This document shows positions 28,601-37,362 of a DNA stretch of 49,482 nt, in pieces. The stretch comes from an uncultured Methanobrevibacter sp. (GTDB lineage: Archaea > Methanobacteriota > Methanobacteria > Methanobacteriales > Methanobacteriaceae), in NCBI GenBank assembly GCA_900319985.1, contig ONQL01000006.1, forward strand, positions 1 through 49,482. Reading direction: 5' to 3'. Position 1 is the first letter of the stretch. Each line of letters starts with the position of its first letter. The position numbers and the translations under genes are program-made. The notes under the pieces were generated by a model. That model saw only the letters and a program-made list of their open reading frames with translations. It was not told the DNA's origin and ran no database searches.

Positions 28601-31150
28601 TAATTTTGCAACACCGTTTTCAACAGCACCTTCACCCATACGGGAACCGTCCATGTAGAAGGTAACTATTCCTCCACTGATGACAGCACCTGATTCATGG
28701 GTTACTTCAGCTGAAACTTCATCCTCCAATGTTTTGGTAGTTAAATCATTTAATTTTACGGTCATGCCGTTTAAGTTACAGTGTAAATTGTTTGCATTGG
28801 AAGAAGGAGTTATATAAATATCAGTACCGTCAGTTGCATTGTTGTTTTTGAATGATACACCACTTAAGGTCAAATCGTATAAGTGGATATATGAGGAACG
28901 GGTAGGCATTACAATTGCTCCACCATTAGCGCCTGCAACATTGTTTTCAAATATTGTATTAATAACTTCTCCACCATATAAAGCTACAGCTCCACCGTTA
29001 GTGCCTGCAGTGTTGTTGATGAATTTAGCATTTTCAATATGGCAGGTTGCATTTTCACTATTTGGATAGAATGCAGCGGCACCGTATTCATCATCAGCAT
29101 GGTTGTTGATGAATGTATCGTTGATTGAAATTATTTGATTAGCAGATACATATAAAGCACCGGAGTCCCTGGTAGCCTTGTTGGAATCATATAAGTTGTT
29201 TAGGCTTTTGAAGTTACCGCTGACATATGCTACACCGCAACCGGAATATCCAGTACAAGTCATGTTTATGAATTTGGAGTTTTCAATGATAATCCAGTCA
29301 TCATCATTTACAGTTGCAAGCCATAGGTTACCTGTACCTGAAGAAACAATGTTTTCAAATACTGAATCATAAATTTCAGGATTATACATCATCAGTTGTT
29401 GAGAATTGGTCCAGGTTACATTTCTAAATACGATATGGGAAGGACTGCTTTGTGCATAGAATCTTTGTACATTATCCACAATACAGTTTTCCATAGTCAA
29501 GTAACGTACATCAAAAGATCTGTAAGATGTGCCAGTTGCATTTACCAATTTCAAGTTTTTCATGTACACATCAGTATTAACGCCAAAAGTTACGAAACGA
29601 CCATTATTATTGGCACTAATTATTGTTTTTCCATAGTTTTCACCAATAATAGCTATTTTAGCGACATTACTGTAAGATAATCCATAATCACCGGTTTCAT
29701 TGTATAAACCGTCTTTCATGCGAATTGTAATGTCTACAGAATCAGTCAATGCAGTATCCAATGCATGTTTAAGAGTTTTGAAAGGACTGCTTTCACTACC
29801 AGTACCGTTTTCATCATCTCCAGTAGCGGAAACCCAATATTCAACAGGATTGTGATCGAAATCAACAGTGACAGTACCGTCAGCAACATCACATTCCAAT
29901 GGATTTTCATCACCATAGCTACCTGTTAAGATGTATTTTCCATTATTCAAATATTTGGATACATCTAAAGCAGCAACACCTTTGTTTGCAGTGGTTTCAC
30001 CAATTTTAGTGCCGTTTAAGTAAAATGCAACTTTGTAATATGATGATACCGGGTTGTTTTGGTCATCGGTTATATTACAGGTTAATTTGAATGAGGTTCC
30101 GTCAACCAACAAGTCATTGAAAGCCAATTTTGCATTGAAGTTCATTAAAGCATAAATCGGAACTTCTTTAGTTGAAGTGAAGTTTTCAAAGGTATTTCCT
30201 TCAAGATATACTCCAGTACCTGCAATGTATAATATTGCACCGTCATTGGACCCATCATAGGAACAGTCTTTAAATGTGTTTTTAATAACTTTACCATTAT
30301 TACTTCTTGCATACAATGCACTGCCTTTTCCAGTACCACTGGTAGAAATGAATCTGTTATTTTCAACCAAAACATAATTCGGGTTTTCAATAAAGACACA
30401 GGAAGAGTCAGCCCAATTGTATGAAGTTGTACCATTGATGAAAGTGGAATTAACTATTTCAACTTCAAATTTTTTAGAATCTGAATATTCGCTGAAATAA
30501 ATTGCAGAGTTACCTGAATCAGCTGTATTTCCTTTAAATATAGAATTGTATATTCTTAAATTATTTGAATCATCCTGGTAAACTGTAGCATATGTAACAG
30601 CAGAGTTATTTTCAAAGGTACATCCGTCAATAGTCAAATCACCTGAATTTGAAATGGCTGAACCTAACTTACCTTTACCGTTAATGAAAGTAATGTTCAT
30701 CAATGTTACAATTGAATCAGCACTGATGGATTTGAAGATTTGAGATGTTCCATTTGCATCGATTACAGTTTTACTGCCCTGACCGATAATGGTCAAACTA
30801 CCATTATAGTTTTTATGAGCAAGGTTAATGCTCAGGTCAGTGTTGTTTTCACCTACAAAATTTCCATTGCCCAAATAAATAATCGCATTATCGGATGCGT
30901 TTACGCTTGATATTGCCTTATTTATTGAAGCATACGGGCTATTTTCACTACCTGATCCTGTATCATCACCGTCAGTTTCGACATAGACAGCCTTATCATT
31001 ATTTACAGAAGCGGTAGAATCGTCATTTAAAATAAAATTATCACTAGAATCTAACTGAAGTGAATCACTAGCCTCCTGTGCGCTTACAGCACCAAGAGAT
31101 AAAATAGCTAATAAAACAACAGTCAGAAAAATCATTTTATTAAGTTTCAA
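25694..31150 (-). CDS. Large adhesin-like protein: three beta-helix blocks, Ig-like modules, Lys-rich C-terminal module
   Basis: 1818 residues. The start is the TTG at 31150, behind GAGGTAAT at normal spacing. The signal peptide ends near 'LGAVSA'. Three beta-helix blocks each open with a similar cap ('YVETDGDDTGSGSENSPYAS', 'WVSATGDDENGTGSESSPFK', 'YVSDAKGDDVKGTGSIDAPY'), and the last closes with 'NWWGSNDKP'. Ig-like modules follow. The last ~180 residues are a Lys-rich module starting 'LTGNKNINMYYFDGTKY', closely matched in the divergent neighbour at 31419. The ectodomain is acidic and the C-terminus basic, so electrostatic wall binding is a reasonable inference. A palindrome overlaps its predicted transcription start. 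Confidence 0.93.
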   Translation of the reverse strand: MKLNKMIFLTVVLLAILSLGAVSAQEASDSLQLDSSDNFILNDDSTASVNNDKAVYVETDGDDTGSGSENSPYASINKAISSVNASDNAIIYLGNGNFVGENNTDLSINLAHKNYNGSLTIIGQGSKTVIDANGTSQIFKSISADSIVTLMNITFINGKGKLGSAISNSGDLTIDGCTFENNSAVTYATVYQDDSNNLRIYNSIFKGNTADSGNSAIYFSEYSDSKKFEVEIVNSTFINGTTSYNWADSSCVFIENPNYVLVENNRFISTSGTGKGSALYARSNNGKVIKNTFKDCSYDGSNDGAILYIAGTGVYLEGNTFENFTSTKEVPIYALMNFNAKLAFNDLLVDGTSFKLTCNITDDQNNPVSSYYKVAFYLNGTKIGETTANKGVAALDVSKYLNNGKYILTGSYGDENPLECDVADGTVTVDFDHNPVEYWVSATGDDENGTGSESSPFKTLKHALDTALTDSVDITIRMKDGLYNETGDYGLSYSNVAKIAIIGENYGKTIISANNNGRFVTFGVNTDVYMKNLKLVNATGTSYRSFDVRYLTMENCIVDNVQRFYAQSSPSHIVFRNVTWTNSQQLMMYNPEIYDSVFENIVSSGTGNLWLATVNDDDWIIIENSKFINMTCTGYSGCGVAYVSGNFKSLNNLYDSNKATRDSGALYVSANQIISINDTFINNHADDEYGAAAFYPNSENATCHIENAKFINNTAGTNGGAVALYGGEVINTIFENNVAGANGGAIVMPTRSSYIHLYDLTLSGVSFKNNNATDGTDIYITPSSNANNLHCNLNGMTVKLNDLTTKTLEDEVSAEVTHESGAVISGGIVTFYMDGSRMGEGAVENGVAKLDFLGFKNNGTFALSGNYSNEAKDTKYVNGTITVVLDPLKDNVTLYVSDAKGDDVKGTGSIDAPYKTIQTALINGYKQSAIIVVRVLEGTYSGEGNTNLTVASSLDITIVGDGRNKTLIDGKDVDWFLNVATGNGIVKVANMTVANVTMNYVDAKKYNQHPAISIENGAVISIENMEFIRCHGTEGGAIFNEGTMSVKDSLFFNNGDSNNGGAIKNMGTLTVYSSEFIANHAKYYASIYNDGEMFLYDSLIQDSMRVNGWTGNAMAIGGKGNITMVNTTISRSGKTCDELIGAGQTWANNPGFAISIGSTGNVKVVNSTIDGNDINYKAQYISNVAFGGSGSIGVFVPYGLEVVNTKILNLRDIISASRGSNLIDSCYIENVTYVSEGTSYDYNMTVVNSYFADGTTMVTKKDTSNVVLNNNWWGSNDKPVYKVGSDEVSPDTWLVIALDVNDVDGLQQDVILSFKVSDGENVTDYDASAFARQFTIAGENATVNVSGGEITDKVTVPVVAQEGKGYKITASVDNQTVDLTRLYAELTPSAEPVYVGQNVTVEIAVPENVTGTVTVTIDGKKYAATVNGTKAIAIIPDLAIGNYTASVALVNDDVYFSKVTNLDIKVLGIEINAPDVEKYFKGSQNLVIAVTDSEGNVLAGEKLLITIGGKEYDTTTNASGIATLDLDMAVGKYTAEIALNSTNASASITIKSTVPEENPTESKIANNGFEVKFLDSEGNPLAGTSVVISVNGKNITKKTDANGIAKLTKAQIGSKAGSYTIAAYNPVTNETAAYNVKIINRLTGNKNINMYYFDGTKYSVNVYGDNGKLVGKNQIVVVKIGKKTYKVKTNAKGKAILKIPSTITPGKYTITAKYKDQTVKNTLKVKQNLKTTKSVKVKKSAKKLILKATLKNGKKAVKGKVITFKFKGKNYKAKTDKKGIAKVTIKKNVINKLKVGKKYALKVVYLKNTVKATVKVRR

Positions 31151-31178
31151 TATATTACCTCAACATAATTAATACAGC

Positions 31179-31221
31179 ATTCAAATGTACTTGAATACCT
31201 GATAAGTATATTTAATATAAA
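31179..31221 (-). promoter_or_regulatory. TATA box with 18-bp imperfect palindrome at the predicted start site
   Basis: A minus-strand TTTATATT box (31214-31221) precedes ATTCAAATGTACTTGAAT (31179-31196), which has perfect 6-bp outer arms. The predicted start, about 25 bp below the box, falls within the palindrome. It serves the gene at 25694. Confidence 0.5.
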
Positions 31222-31363
31222 GCATATTTAAATTTTATTAAAATATAATTGTAAAATGAAAATCCAATTATTACAGACAAAAAAGCAAAACAATACACAA
31301 ACAAAAAAAATCAGACTAAAAATTCAACAGAATATTGAATGTTTGAAGAATAATAATTATAAC

Positions 31364-31373
31364 TTTTATATAA
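31364..31373 (+). promoter_or_regulatory. TATA box of the plus-strand C1-peptidase adhesin
   Basis: TTTTATATAA lies about 50 bp before the TTG start at 31419, giving a predicted leader of about 20-25 nt that includes GGAGTCGAT. The divergent neighbour's promoter is about 150 bp away. Confidence 0.6.
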
Positions 31374-31418
31374 TAATATACAAAAATTATAAGCGTATAA
31401 AAATATGGAGTCGATAAA

Positions 31419-34400
31419 TTGAAATTTCATAAGATAGGCATCGTCTTTCTGTTTTTATTGATAATGACAATGGGAGTCGTCTGCGCTGAAGATGCAAATC
31501 AGACAGCACAGGACACGTTGAAAGTGAGCGATACACAAAATATCCTTTCTGACACTCCTGAAAAATCATATAATGATTTATCTAGTGAAATAGAAAACTC
31601 AACTGAGTCAATAACTCTAGAAAGCGATTATAAATTTAAGGAAACAGATAGTGTAAAGTATTTTGAATTTAAAACCGACTATACAATAAACGGAAACAAT
31701 CACGCGATTGATGCCGACGGCAAAACAATTATGTTTAAAGTGTCCAAGGCCACATTAACTTTGAAAAATCTTATTTTAAAAAATACCAATGACAGCGCAA
31801 TTGAAGTGAATGGCGGCAAACTGATTACTCAAAACGTAACATTCATGAACACAAATGCTGCAGATTACGGAGGTGCAATATACTGTAGTGGAACCAGTAC
31901 CATTAACAGTAATTATGACAAATTTATAGACAACACCGCACCAGAAGGCGGGTCTGCAATATTTGGAAAAGATTTTAGTAGCATATATGTAAACAACGCA
32001 ACATTTACAAGCAAAAAACCAATAAGCTGGAGTATGATTTATGCAAACGGCTGTTTCATTACTGTTAAAGACAGTGTTTTTGCAAACGCTACTTCAAAAT
32101 ATGCAACTGCAATATACAACACAGGCTGGACAACAATCAAAAAATCAAAATTCATTAATTTGGTTACCAATATAACTGCAGGAGCAGTTGCAATCAAAGG
32201 TGGAAATCCACTCAAATATGTCACTTTAGTTATTGAGGATTGCGAATTTATAAACGTCACCGCTGCCAGAAATGGTGGAGCCGTATTTGTAGACGTTAAC
32301 GGTGATGGAGATAATTGTGACGGAGGAGTAGTTAGAATTTTAGACTCAATATTTGATAAAAATTCTGCAGAGTTTGGAGGAGCAATACTTCAGTTAGGAG
32401 GGACCCTTGATGTAAGTAACTCCTTAATAGCAAACAATATTGCAAAAGAAAACGGAGGAGCAATATATTCCTCAGATGCAAAAGTGATTCTAAGCAATAA
32501 CATATTCGTAAACAACAAAGCAGATGAAATCAACGGATACGGTGGTGCAGCATATTTTGACTATGAAACCGCAACCGTTGAAGACTGTACATTCACAGAC
32601 AATGTTGCAAGCGAAGGCGGAGCGATTTACAGTGAATCCACATTTTACCTAATCATGAATTCAGAGTTTAAAAACAACACCAATGATGACATATACACCA
32701 GATTCGATAGTGAAGGTTCCAGCATAGCAGGCTGTGGAGAGTACACAGGCACAATAAATGACAAAAGATTTAACCATACCATCAGATACAATGGAGAAGT
32801 AATCACATTAAATCCTCAACCTATTTCAGGTTCTGCCAAAGACAAATACTTCAATTTAAATGATTTAGGATTGGTTACTCCTGTTAAGGACCAAGGTTCA
32901 ATGGGTTCATGCTGGGCATTCGGAGCAGCAGGCGCATTTGAATCAGCATTCCTCATTGCAACCGGAAAAGAAATCGACATTTCCGAAAACAATATTCAAA
33001 ACCTCGGATTACGCTATTCCCCATATGGAAGCGTGGACAATATTGAATCAGGAACTTTCCTTACAACTTTATCATACTTCGCAAGCTGGCTTGGAGCAGC
33101 CAATGCAACAGATGACACATACGATGAACTTGGAAAAGTTTCCGCATTACTCTATAGTCCTGGTGATGCATACCGTACAGTAAACGCCGTTTTAATAAAC
33201 ATGGATGATAAGAATGCCATCAAACAATTCCTGACAAAATACGGTGCAATGAACATTTTCATATACGGTGCAAATTCACAAGATCCATCCTACAGTGACG
33301 TGTACAAGTCAGTATACAACTCCAAATACGCTGGAAATCACTATGTCACATTAGTCGGATGGGACGATAACTTTTCAAAAAACAAATTTTCAAAAGTTGC
33401 ACCTGGCAACGGCGCATGGATTTGTAAAAACAGTTGGGGAAGCAACTGGGGAGATGGAGGATATTTCTACGTTTCATACTATGATAAGTCATTAACAGCA
33501 GCTGCAGTAGGATTCACCTTCGACAATGTCGAACACTATGAAAAACTCTACCAAAATGAAGTGGTTGGAATTTCAGGATTCTCCCAACAAAATACCTACG
33601 GACAGCTATTTACAAGTGAAGAAGGAGACATAATCGCCGCTGTTGGAACATACTTTGAAGCAGAAAAAATCCCATATACTATTACAATATTCCTGGATAA
33701 ACGTCCGGTTTACACCCAAAGCGGAAAATCAACCCATGCAGGATATGAAACAATCAAATTGAAAAAATACATTGCAGTAGACCCTAATTCCACATTTGAA
33801 ATCAGAATCACATCCAACTCAATGCCATTCGCTAAAAACATGAGAAATATCGAAAGTGGAGTAAATTATATGATTGTTGGCGGCGAAGTTATCGATCTTG
33901 CAACTAAAAACGTAATTGCTCCTGTTAAAGCATACACTTACCACAGTCCAGTAATTACCAAAGATGTTGTGAAATATTTCGATAAAAAAGAAACTATCTA
34001 TACAGTTTACAACGTTAGCGATGTAGACACCATTAAAGCCACTTTCCAAAATAAAAATTACAACATAAAAATAACCAATGGAACTGGAAGCATATCCTTG
34101 GGAGTTTTACCTGCCGGAGAGTATCTTGTAACTATAACATACCATAATCAAACATTTTCAAGTGCAGTAATAGTAAAAACAACCATATTCAGCGATGACC
34201 AAAAAAGCATGACAATGGCATATAATGCAAAATCACAATCATTCGGTGTACAGTTCCTTGATTCTAATGGAAATCCTCTTAAAAACACCAAAGTAACTGC
34301 CAAATTTGACAACAAGGCGCTTTCAGGTGCAAAAACAAATTCAGAAGGCATATTGACTATCGACATCAATCCGAAAAATAAAATCGGAAAACACTACATC

Positions 34401-34994
34401 GACTACGTAAATCCAAAAACCGGTGAAAAATCAAGGATAACCATTAACGTCGTGTCCAGATTTGCCGGAAATAAAAACGTGAACATGTACTACTATGACG
34501 GACACACATACAAGGTACGCGTAAGAGGTGATACCGGCCAATACGTAGGCAAAAACCAAGTTGTAACCATCAAAATCGGCAAATATGCCTACAAGGTAAA
34601 AACCAACGCAAAAGGATATGCTGTCTTGAAAATACCTTCCAAAATCACTCCTGGAAAATACAAAATAACTACAACATACAAAGGCCAAAGCGTTAAAAAC
34701 ACTTTAGTCGTAAAACAGGTATTGAAAACCACAAAAACAGTGAGCGTCAAAAAATCCGCCAGTAAACTTGTCTTGAAAGCTACCCTTAAAAAAGGAAAAA
34801 CAGCTCTCAAAAGCAAAGTCATCAAATTCAAGGTAAACGGCAAAACATACTCTGCAAAAACCAATGCAAAAGGTATTGCCCAAGCAACCATCAAAAAAGC
34901 GAATATCGCTAAACTTAAAGCTGGCAAAAGCTACACAATCAGAGTAAGCTACTTGAGCGATGCTGTAAAAGCAACATTAAATGTTAGAAGTTAG
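31419..34994 (+). CDS. Adhesin-like protein with C1 (papain-like) peptidase and Lys-rich C-terminal module
   Basis: 1191 residues from a TTG start behind GGAGTCGAT. Domain order: signal peptide (1-23); beta-helix with 'YGGAIYCSG'- and 'GGAILQLGG'-type turns (~60-440); C1 peptidase (~470-690); a probable lectin-like domain (~700-850); an Ig-like segment; and the Lys-rich C-terminal module (~1000-1191). Papain residues are all present: Gln492, Cys498 ('GSCWAF'), His641 ('GNHYVTLVGWDD') and Asn671 ('CKNSWGSNWGDGGY'). It parallels the adhesin at 4396 but is shorter and has a different C-terminus, the one shared with its divergent neighbour at 25694. An active extracellular protease displayed on the cell surface is likely; the substrate is unknown. 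Confidence 0.94.
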   Translation: MKFHKIGIVFLFLLIMTMGVVCAEDANQTAQDTLKVSDTQNILSDTPEKSYNDLSSEIENSTESITLESDYKFKETDSVKYFEFKTDYTINGNNHAIDADGKTIMFKVSKATLTLKNLILKNTNDSAIEVNGGKLITQNVTFMNTNAADYGGAIYCSGTSTINSNYDKFIDNTAPEGGSAIFGKDFSSIYVNNATFTSKKPISWSMIYANGCFITVKDSVFANATSKYATAIYNTGWTTIKKSKFINLVTNITAGAVAIKGGNPLKYVTLVIEDCEFINVTAARNGGAVFVDVNGDGDNCDGGVVRILDSIFDKNSAEFGGAILQLGGTLDVSNSLIANNIAKENGGAIYSSDAKVILSNNIFVNNKADEINGYGGAAYFDYETATVEDCTFTDNVASEGGAIYSESTFYLIMNSEFKNNTNDDIYTRFDSEGSSIAGCGEYTGTINDKRFNHTIRYNGEVITLNPQPISGSAKDKYFNLNDLGLVTPVKDQGSMGSCWAFGAAGAFESAFLIATGKEIDISENNIQNLGLRYSPYGSVDNIESGTFLTTLSYFASWLGAANATDDTYDELGKVSALLYSPGDAYRTVNAVLINMDDKNAIKQFLTKYGAMNIFIYGANSQDPSYSDVYKSVYNSKYAGNHYVTLVGWDDNFSKNKFSKVAPGNGAWICKNSWGSNWGDGGYFYVSYYDKSLTAAAVGFTFDNVEHYEKLYQNEVVGISGFSQQNTYGQLFTSEEGDIIAAVGTYFEAEKIPYTITIFLDKRPVYTQSGKSTHAGYETIKLKKYIAVDPNSTFEIRITSNSMPFAKNMRNIESGVNYMIVGGEVIDLATKNVIAPVKAYTYHSPVITKDVVKYFDKKETIYTVYNVSDVDTIKATFQNKNYNIKITNGTGSISLGVLPAGEYLVTITYHNQTFSSAVIVKTTIFSDDQKSMTMAYNAKSQSFGVQFLDSNGNPLKNTKVTAKFDNKALSGAKTNSEGILTIDINPKNKIGKHYIDYVNPKTGEKSRITINVVSRFAGNKNVNMYYYDGHTYKVRVRGDTGQYVGKNQVVTIKIGKYAYKVKTNAKGYAVLKIPSKITPGKYKITTTYKGQSVKNTLVVKQVLKTTKTVSVKKSASKLVLKATLKKGKTALKSKVIKFKVNGKTYSAKTNAKGIAQATIKKANIAKLKAGKSYTIRVSYLSDAVKATLNVRS

Positions 34995-35023
34995 AGATCA
35001 AATCTCTAACCTTTTATTTTTTT
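34990..35023 (+). terminator. Strong hairpin plus T-run terminator
   Basis: GTTAGAGAT (34990-34998) and ATCTCTAAC (35002-35010) form a perfect 9-bp stem with a 3-nt loop. CTTTTATTTTTTT follows. Confidence 0.85.
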
Positions 35024-35041
35024 AAAGACTAGGGTGATAAA

Positions 35042-35257
35042 ATGGAATCAAATGCATTAATGAATGGTCTTCTTTCTTTTATCATACCGGGACTTGGCCA
35101 GGCAATCAACGGAGACAAGCAGAAAGGAATTGTCATGTTTATAATACTTATACTGTTAAATATCATCATATACTTTTTCATCAACAATCGTTTCGGACAT
35201 CTCATAAGCATAATCTATTCCCTGTATGCAGCATACGATGCATACAAATCATACTAA
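35042..35257 (+). CDS. Small TM2-like membrane protein
   Basis: 71 residues starting at the ATG at 35042, behind a very good GGTGAT site. Two hydrophobic segments surround 'PGLGQAINGDKQKGI', the glycine-rich turn typical of TM2-type small membrane proteins (archaeal versions read 'PGLGQ.YNG...KG'). Function unknown. The upstream strong terminator suggests a separate promoter or low readthrough expression. Confidence 0.75.
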   Translation: MESNALMNGLLSFIIPGLGQAINGDKQKGIVMFIILILLNIIIYFFINNRFGHLISIIYSLYAAYDAYKSY

Positions 35258-35411
35258 TCGAAATTACGGCCAAAAAAACCATCACTAAATATTAAATTAT
35301 TGACCAATTATTTTATAAGTTATGCTCAAAACTATAATGATTATCAATCAAAACACTAATTAAAACAAGAGCATAATGAAAAAAACTATTTTTGAAAATA
35401 AAGATATACAT

Positions 35412-35448
35412 TAAAAATAAAAAAAGTGTGAATAATGGAATTATTCAC
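35412..35448 (-). terminator. Strong hairpin plus T-run terminator of the NSS transporter
   Basis: On the minus strand GTGAATAAT-TCC-ATTATTCAC (35428-35448) is a perfect 9-bp stem with a 3-nt loop. A T-rich run follows (complement of 35412-35425). Confidence 0.85.
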
Positions 35449-36895
35449 CTACAGGTTTGATTTTAGTCAGCACGAATCCAGCACCTAAAACTGCAATAAT
35501 GATAATCAAATCAATCATTATCTCAAATTCCTTGGCGGAACTGAACAAGGTAACTATACCGATTGCCCACATCACTATCAAAACAATTGGAAGCAAGTAT
35601 TTGATTATGAACATCCATGTTTTGCCAACTTTAAATGTGGAACACTCGTTTAAAGCAGGTAAAAACTTGTCTACACCATAGAACCATGCAAATATGATAC
35701 ATTGAACTCCAATCAACAATAGAATTCCGAATTCGTTTACAAATGAATCAATAATACCCACAAGATAACTGCTGATACCTGTTGTTAGAATCAATGAAAA
35801 TGCACAACCGATAATTCCCAAAATGGTTGCAGCCTTTTTACGGGACCAGCCAAGTTTGTCTACTGTTGAATTTAACATAGGTTCGAAGAATCCCAGCGCG
35901 GATGTAATACCTGCAAACAGAATTGCCAAGAACAATAATGGAGCCAAGACACGGCCAATAGGACCCATTATATTGAAAATCATTGGGAAAACAACGAAAA
36001 TCAAACCGGTTCCTTCGGTAATCAGCTGAACCATAGGAGTTCCCGAAGTTGCGGACATATATCCCAAGATTGAAAATACACCGAATGCAGTAAGTATTTC
36101 AAAAGCTGAGTTGGATGCAACAACAATAAGAACATTATCAATGAGTTTGGAGTTTTCAGGTAGGTAACTGGCATATGTAAGAGCAATTGCTTGACCCATA
36201 CTCAATGAAAATATAATCTGAGCGAAAGCCGCCAGCCAGATATTAACATCCATAAGTTTTCCCCAATCTGGAGTTAGCAATGTGGAAACACCAATATCTG
36301 CACCAGGCAAGGTCAATGCATACACAATAATGATTCCCATTATGACAAACAATGAAGGAATAAGAATTTTTGAAACCTTACCGATTCCCTTATCGACATT
36401 CCTATGAGCGATGAACCATAGGATGACCCACAAAATCAATACACCAACTGTTGTAGGAATCAACAGGAAGCTGGCATTTGACAGGTTAGAACTTCCACCT
36501 ACTGTTTGAGTGAAGTAAGCTGCAGCATCAGTTCCCCAACTGAATGTAAAACTGCTTAACAGGTATATCAAATCCCAACTGAGAATTACCATATAATAAA
36601 TTGTAACTATAAATACAAAAAGAACCAGCATCCAAGCAATTATTTCAAATTTCGGATTGATTTTCCGCATAATCTTTGAAAAGGATTCCTTGAAACTGAA
36701 CCCGACACCATATTCTAAGATTAAAAAAGGAATTCCCATTATAGCAATTGCAGTAAAGTAAGGAATGAAAAATGACCCCCCACCATTGGAATAAAGAACA
36801 TAACTGAAACGCCAGATGTTTCCCAAACCAACTGCCGCCCCAATCATTGCGAAGATGAATGCTATAGACGAATCCCATTGAGCTTGTTGCGACAT
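35441..36895 (-). CDS. Sodium-dependent transporter, NSS (SNF) family
   Basis: A 484-residue polytopic protein with about 12 hydrophobic segments. The first reads 'FAMIGAAVGLGNIWRFSYVL', the hallmark TM1 of the neurotransmitter:sodium symporter family (LeuT, MhsT), followed by 'NGGGSFFIPY'. Such prokaryotic proteins import amino acids with Na+; the substrate cannot be read from the sequence. The start is the ATG at 36895 behind AGAGGAAAT. It stands alone between a small TM2-like gene and a divergent DUF4258-like gene, with its own terminator. Confidence 0.94.
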   Translation of the reverse strand: MSQQAQWDSSIAFIFAMIGAAVGLGNIWRFSYVLYSNGGGSFFIPYFTAIAIMGIPFLILEYGVGFSFKESFSKIMRKINPKFEIIAWMLVLFVFIVTIYYMVILSWDLIYLLSSFTFSWGTDAAAYFTQTVGGSSNLSNASFLLIPTTVGVLILWVILWFIAHRNVDKGIGKVSKILIPSLFVIMGIIIVYALTLPGADIGVSTLLTPDWGKLMDVNIWLAAFAQIIFSLSMGQAIALTYASYLPENSKLIDNVLIVVASNSAFEILTAFGVFSILGYMSATSGTPMVQLITEGTGLIFVVFPMIFNIMGPIGRVLAPLLFLAILFAGITSALGFFEPMLNSTVDKLGWSRKKAATILGIIGCAFSLILTTGISSYLVGIIDSFVNEFGILLLIGVQCIIFAWFYGVDKFLPALNECSTFKVGKTWMFIIKYLLPIVLIVMWAIGIVTLFSSAKEFEIMIDLIIIIAVLGAGFVLTKIKPVGE

Positions 36896-36970
36896 AATAA
36901 TTTCCTCTGATGTATAATTTTTTATAAATAATATATAATAAATATAACATATTTAATCCCAGTGAATAAA

Positions 36971-37348
36971 ATGAACGTTTTTGATAAATTTATAATGGGA
37001 GAGACTGCAGGCATCAACTGGTGCTTTGAAAACAGACACTTCCAAAACCGTCTAGATGACAATGGAATTGAAAGAAACTATGTTGTAGACTGTTTAATGA
37101 ATGAAGAACCAATCAGCTGGGAACATGTTGAAAGAGATACCTATGCAGTGGTCTATAAGGCACCCAGCTCAAAAAAATATAAGGAAATCAGAATTCTGAT
37201 GGCATGCCAAGGAAATTCAATAGATTTGATTACAATAATGAGAAACAATGAAACAGCAACCAATCGCCAGCGCAGGCAATACCAGTCAGACAAAACAAAA
37301 AATATAGAAAAAAAGAGAATTAAAGCTATTTCAAAAAGAAAATGGTAA
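36971..37348 (+). CDS. DUF4258-like small protein
   Basis: 125 residues from the ATG at 36971; an in-frame GTG at 36962 belongs to the GTGA ribosome-binding region. 'NRHFQNRLDDNGIERNYVVDCL' then 'RDTYAVVYKAP' and 'IDLITIM' fit the DUF4258 pattern of an N-terminal helix, a short sheet and a closing strand. That family is distantly similar to RelE/BrnT-type toxins. The last ~30 residues are strongly basic ('RRQRR'-like, 'KKRIKAISKRKW'), suggesting nucleic acid contact. No antitoxin-like gene lies next to it. Family call moderate, function unknown. Confidence 0.75.
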   Translation: MNVFDKFIMGETAGINWCFENRHFQNRLDDNGIERNYVVDCLMNEEPISWEHVERDTYAVVYKAPSSKKYKEIRILMACQGNSIDLITIMRNNETATNRQRRQYQSDKTKNIEKKRIKAISKRKW

Positions 37349-37362
37349 GAAAACAAAGTTTT

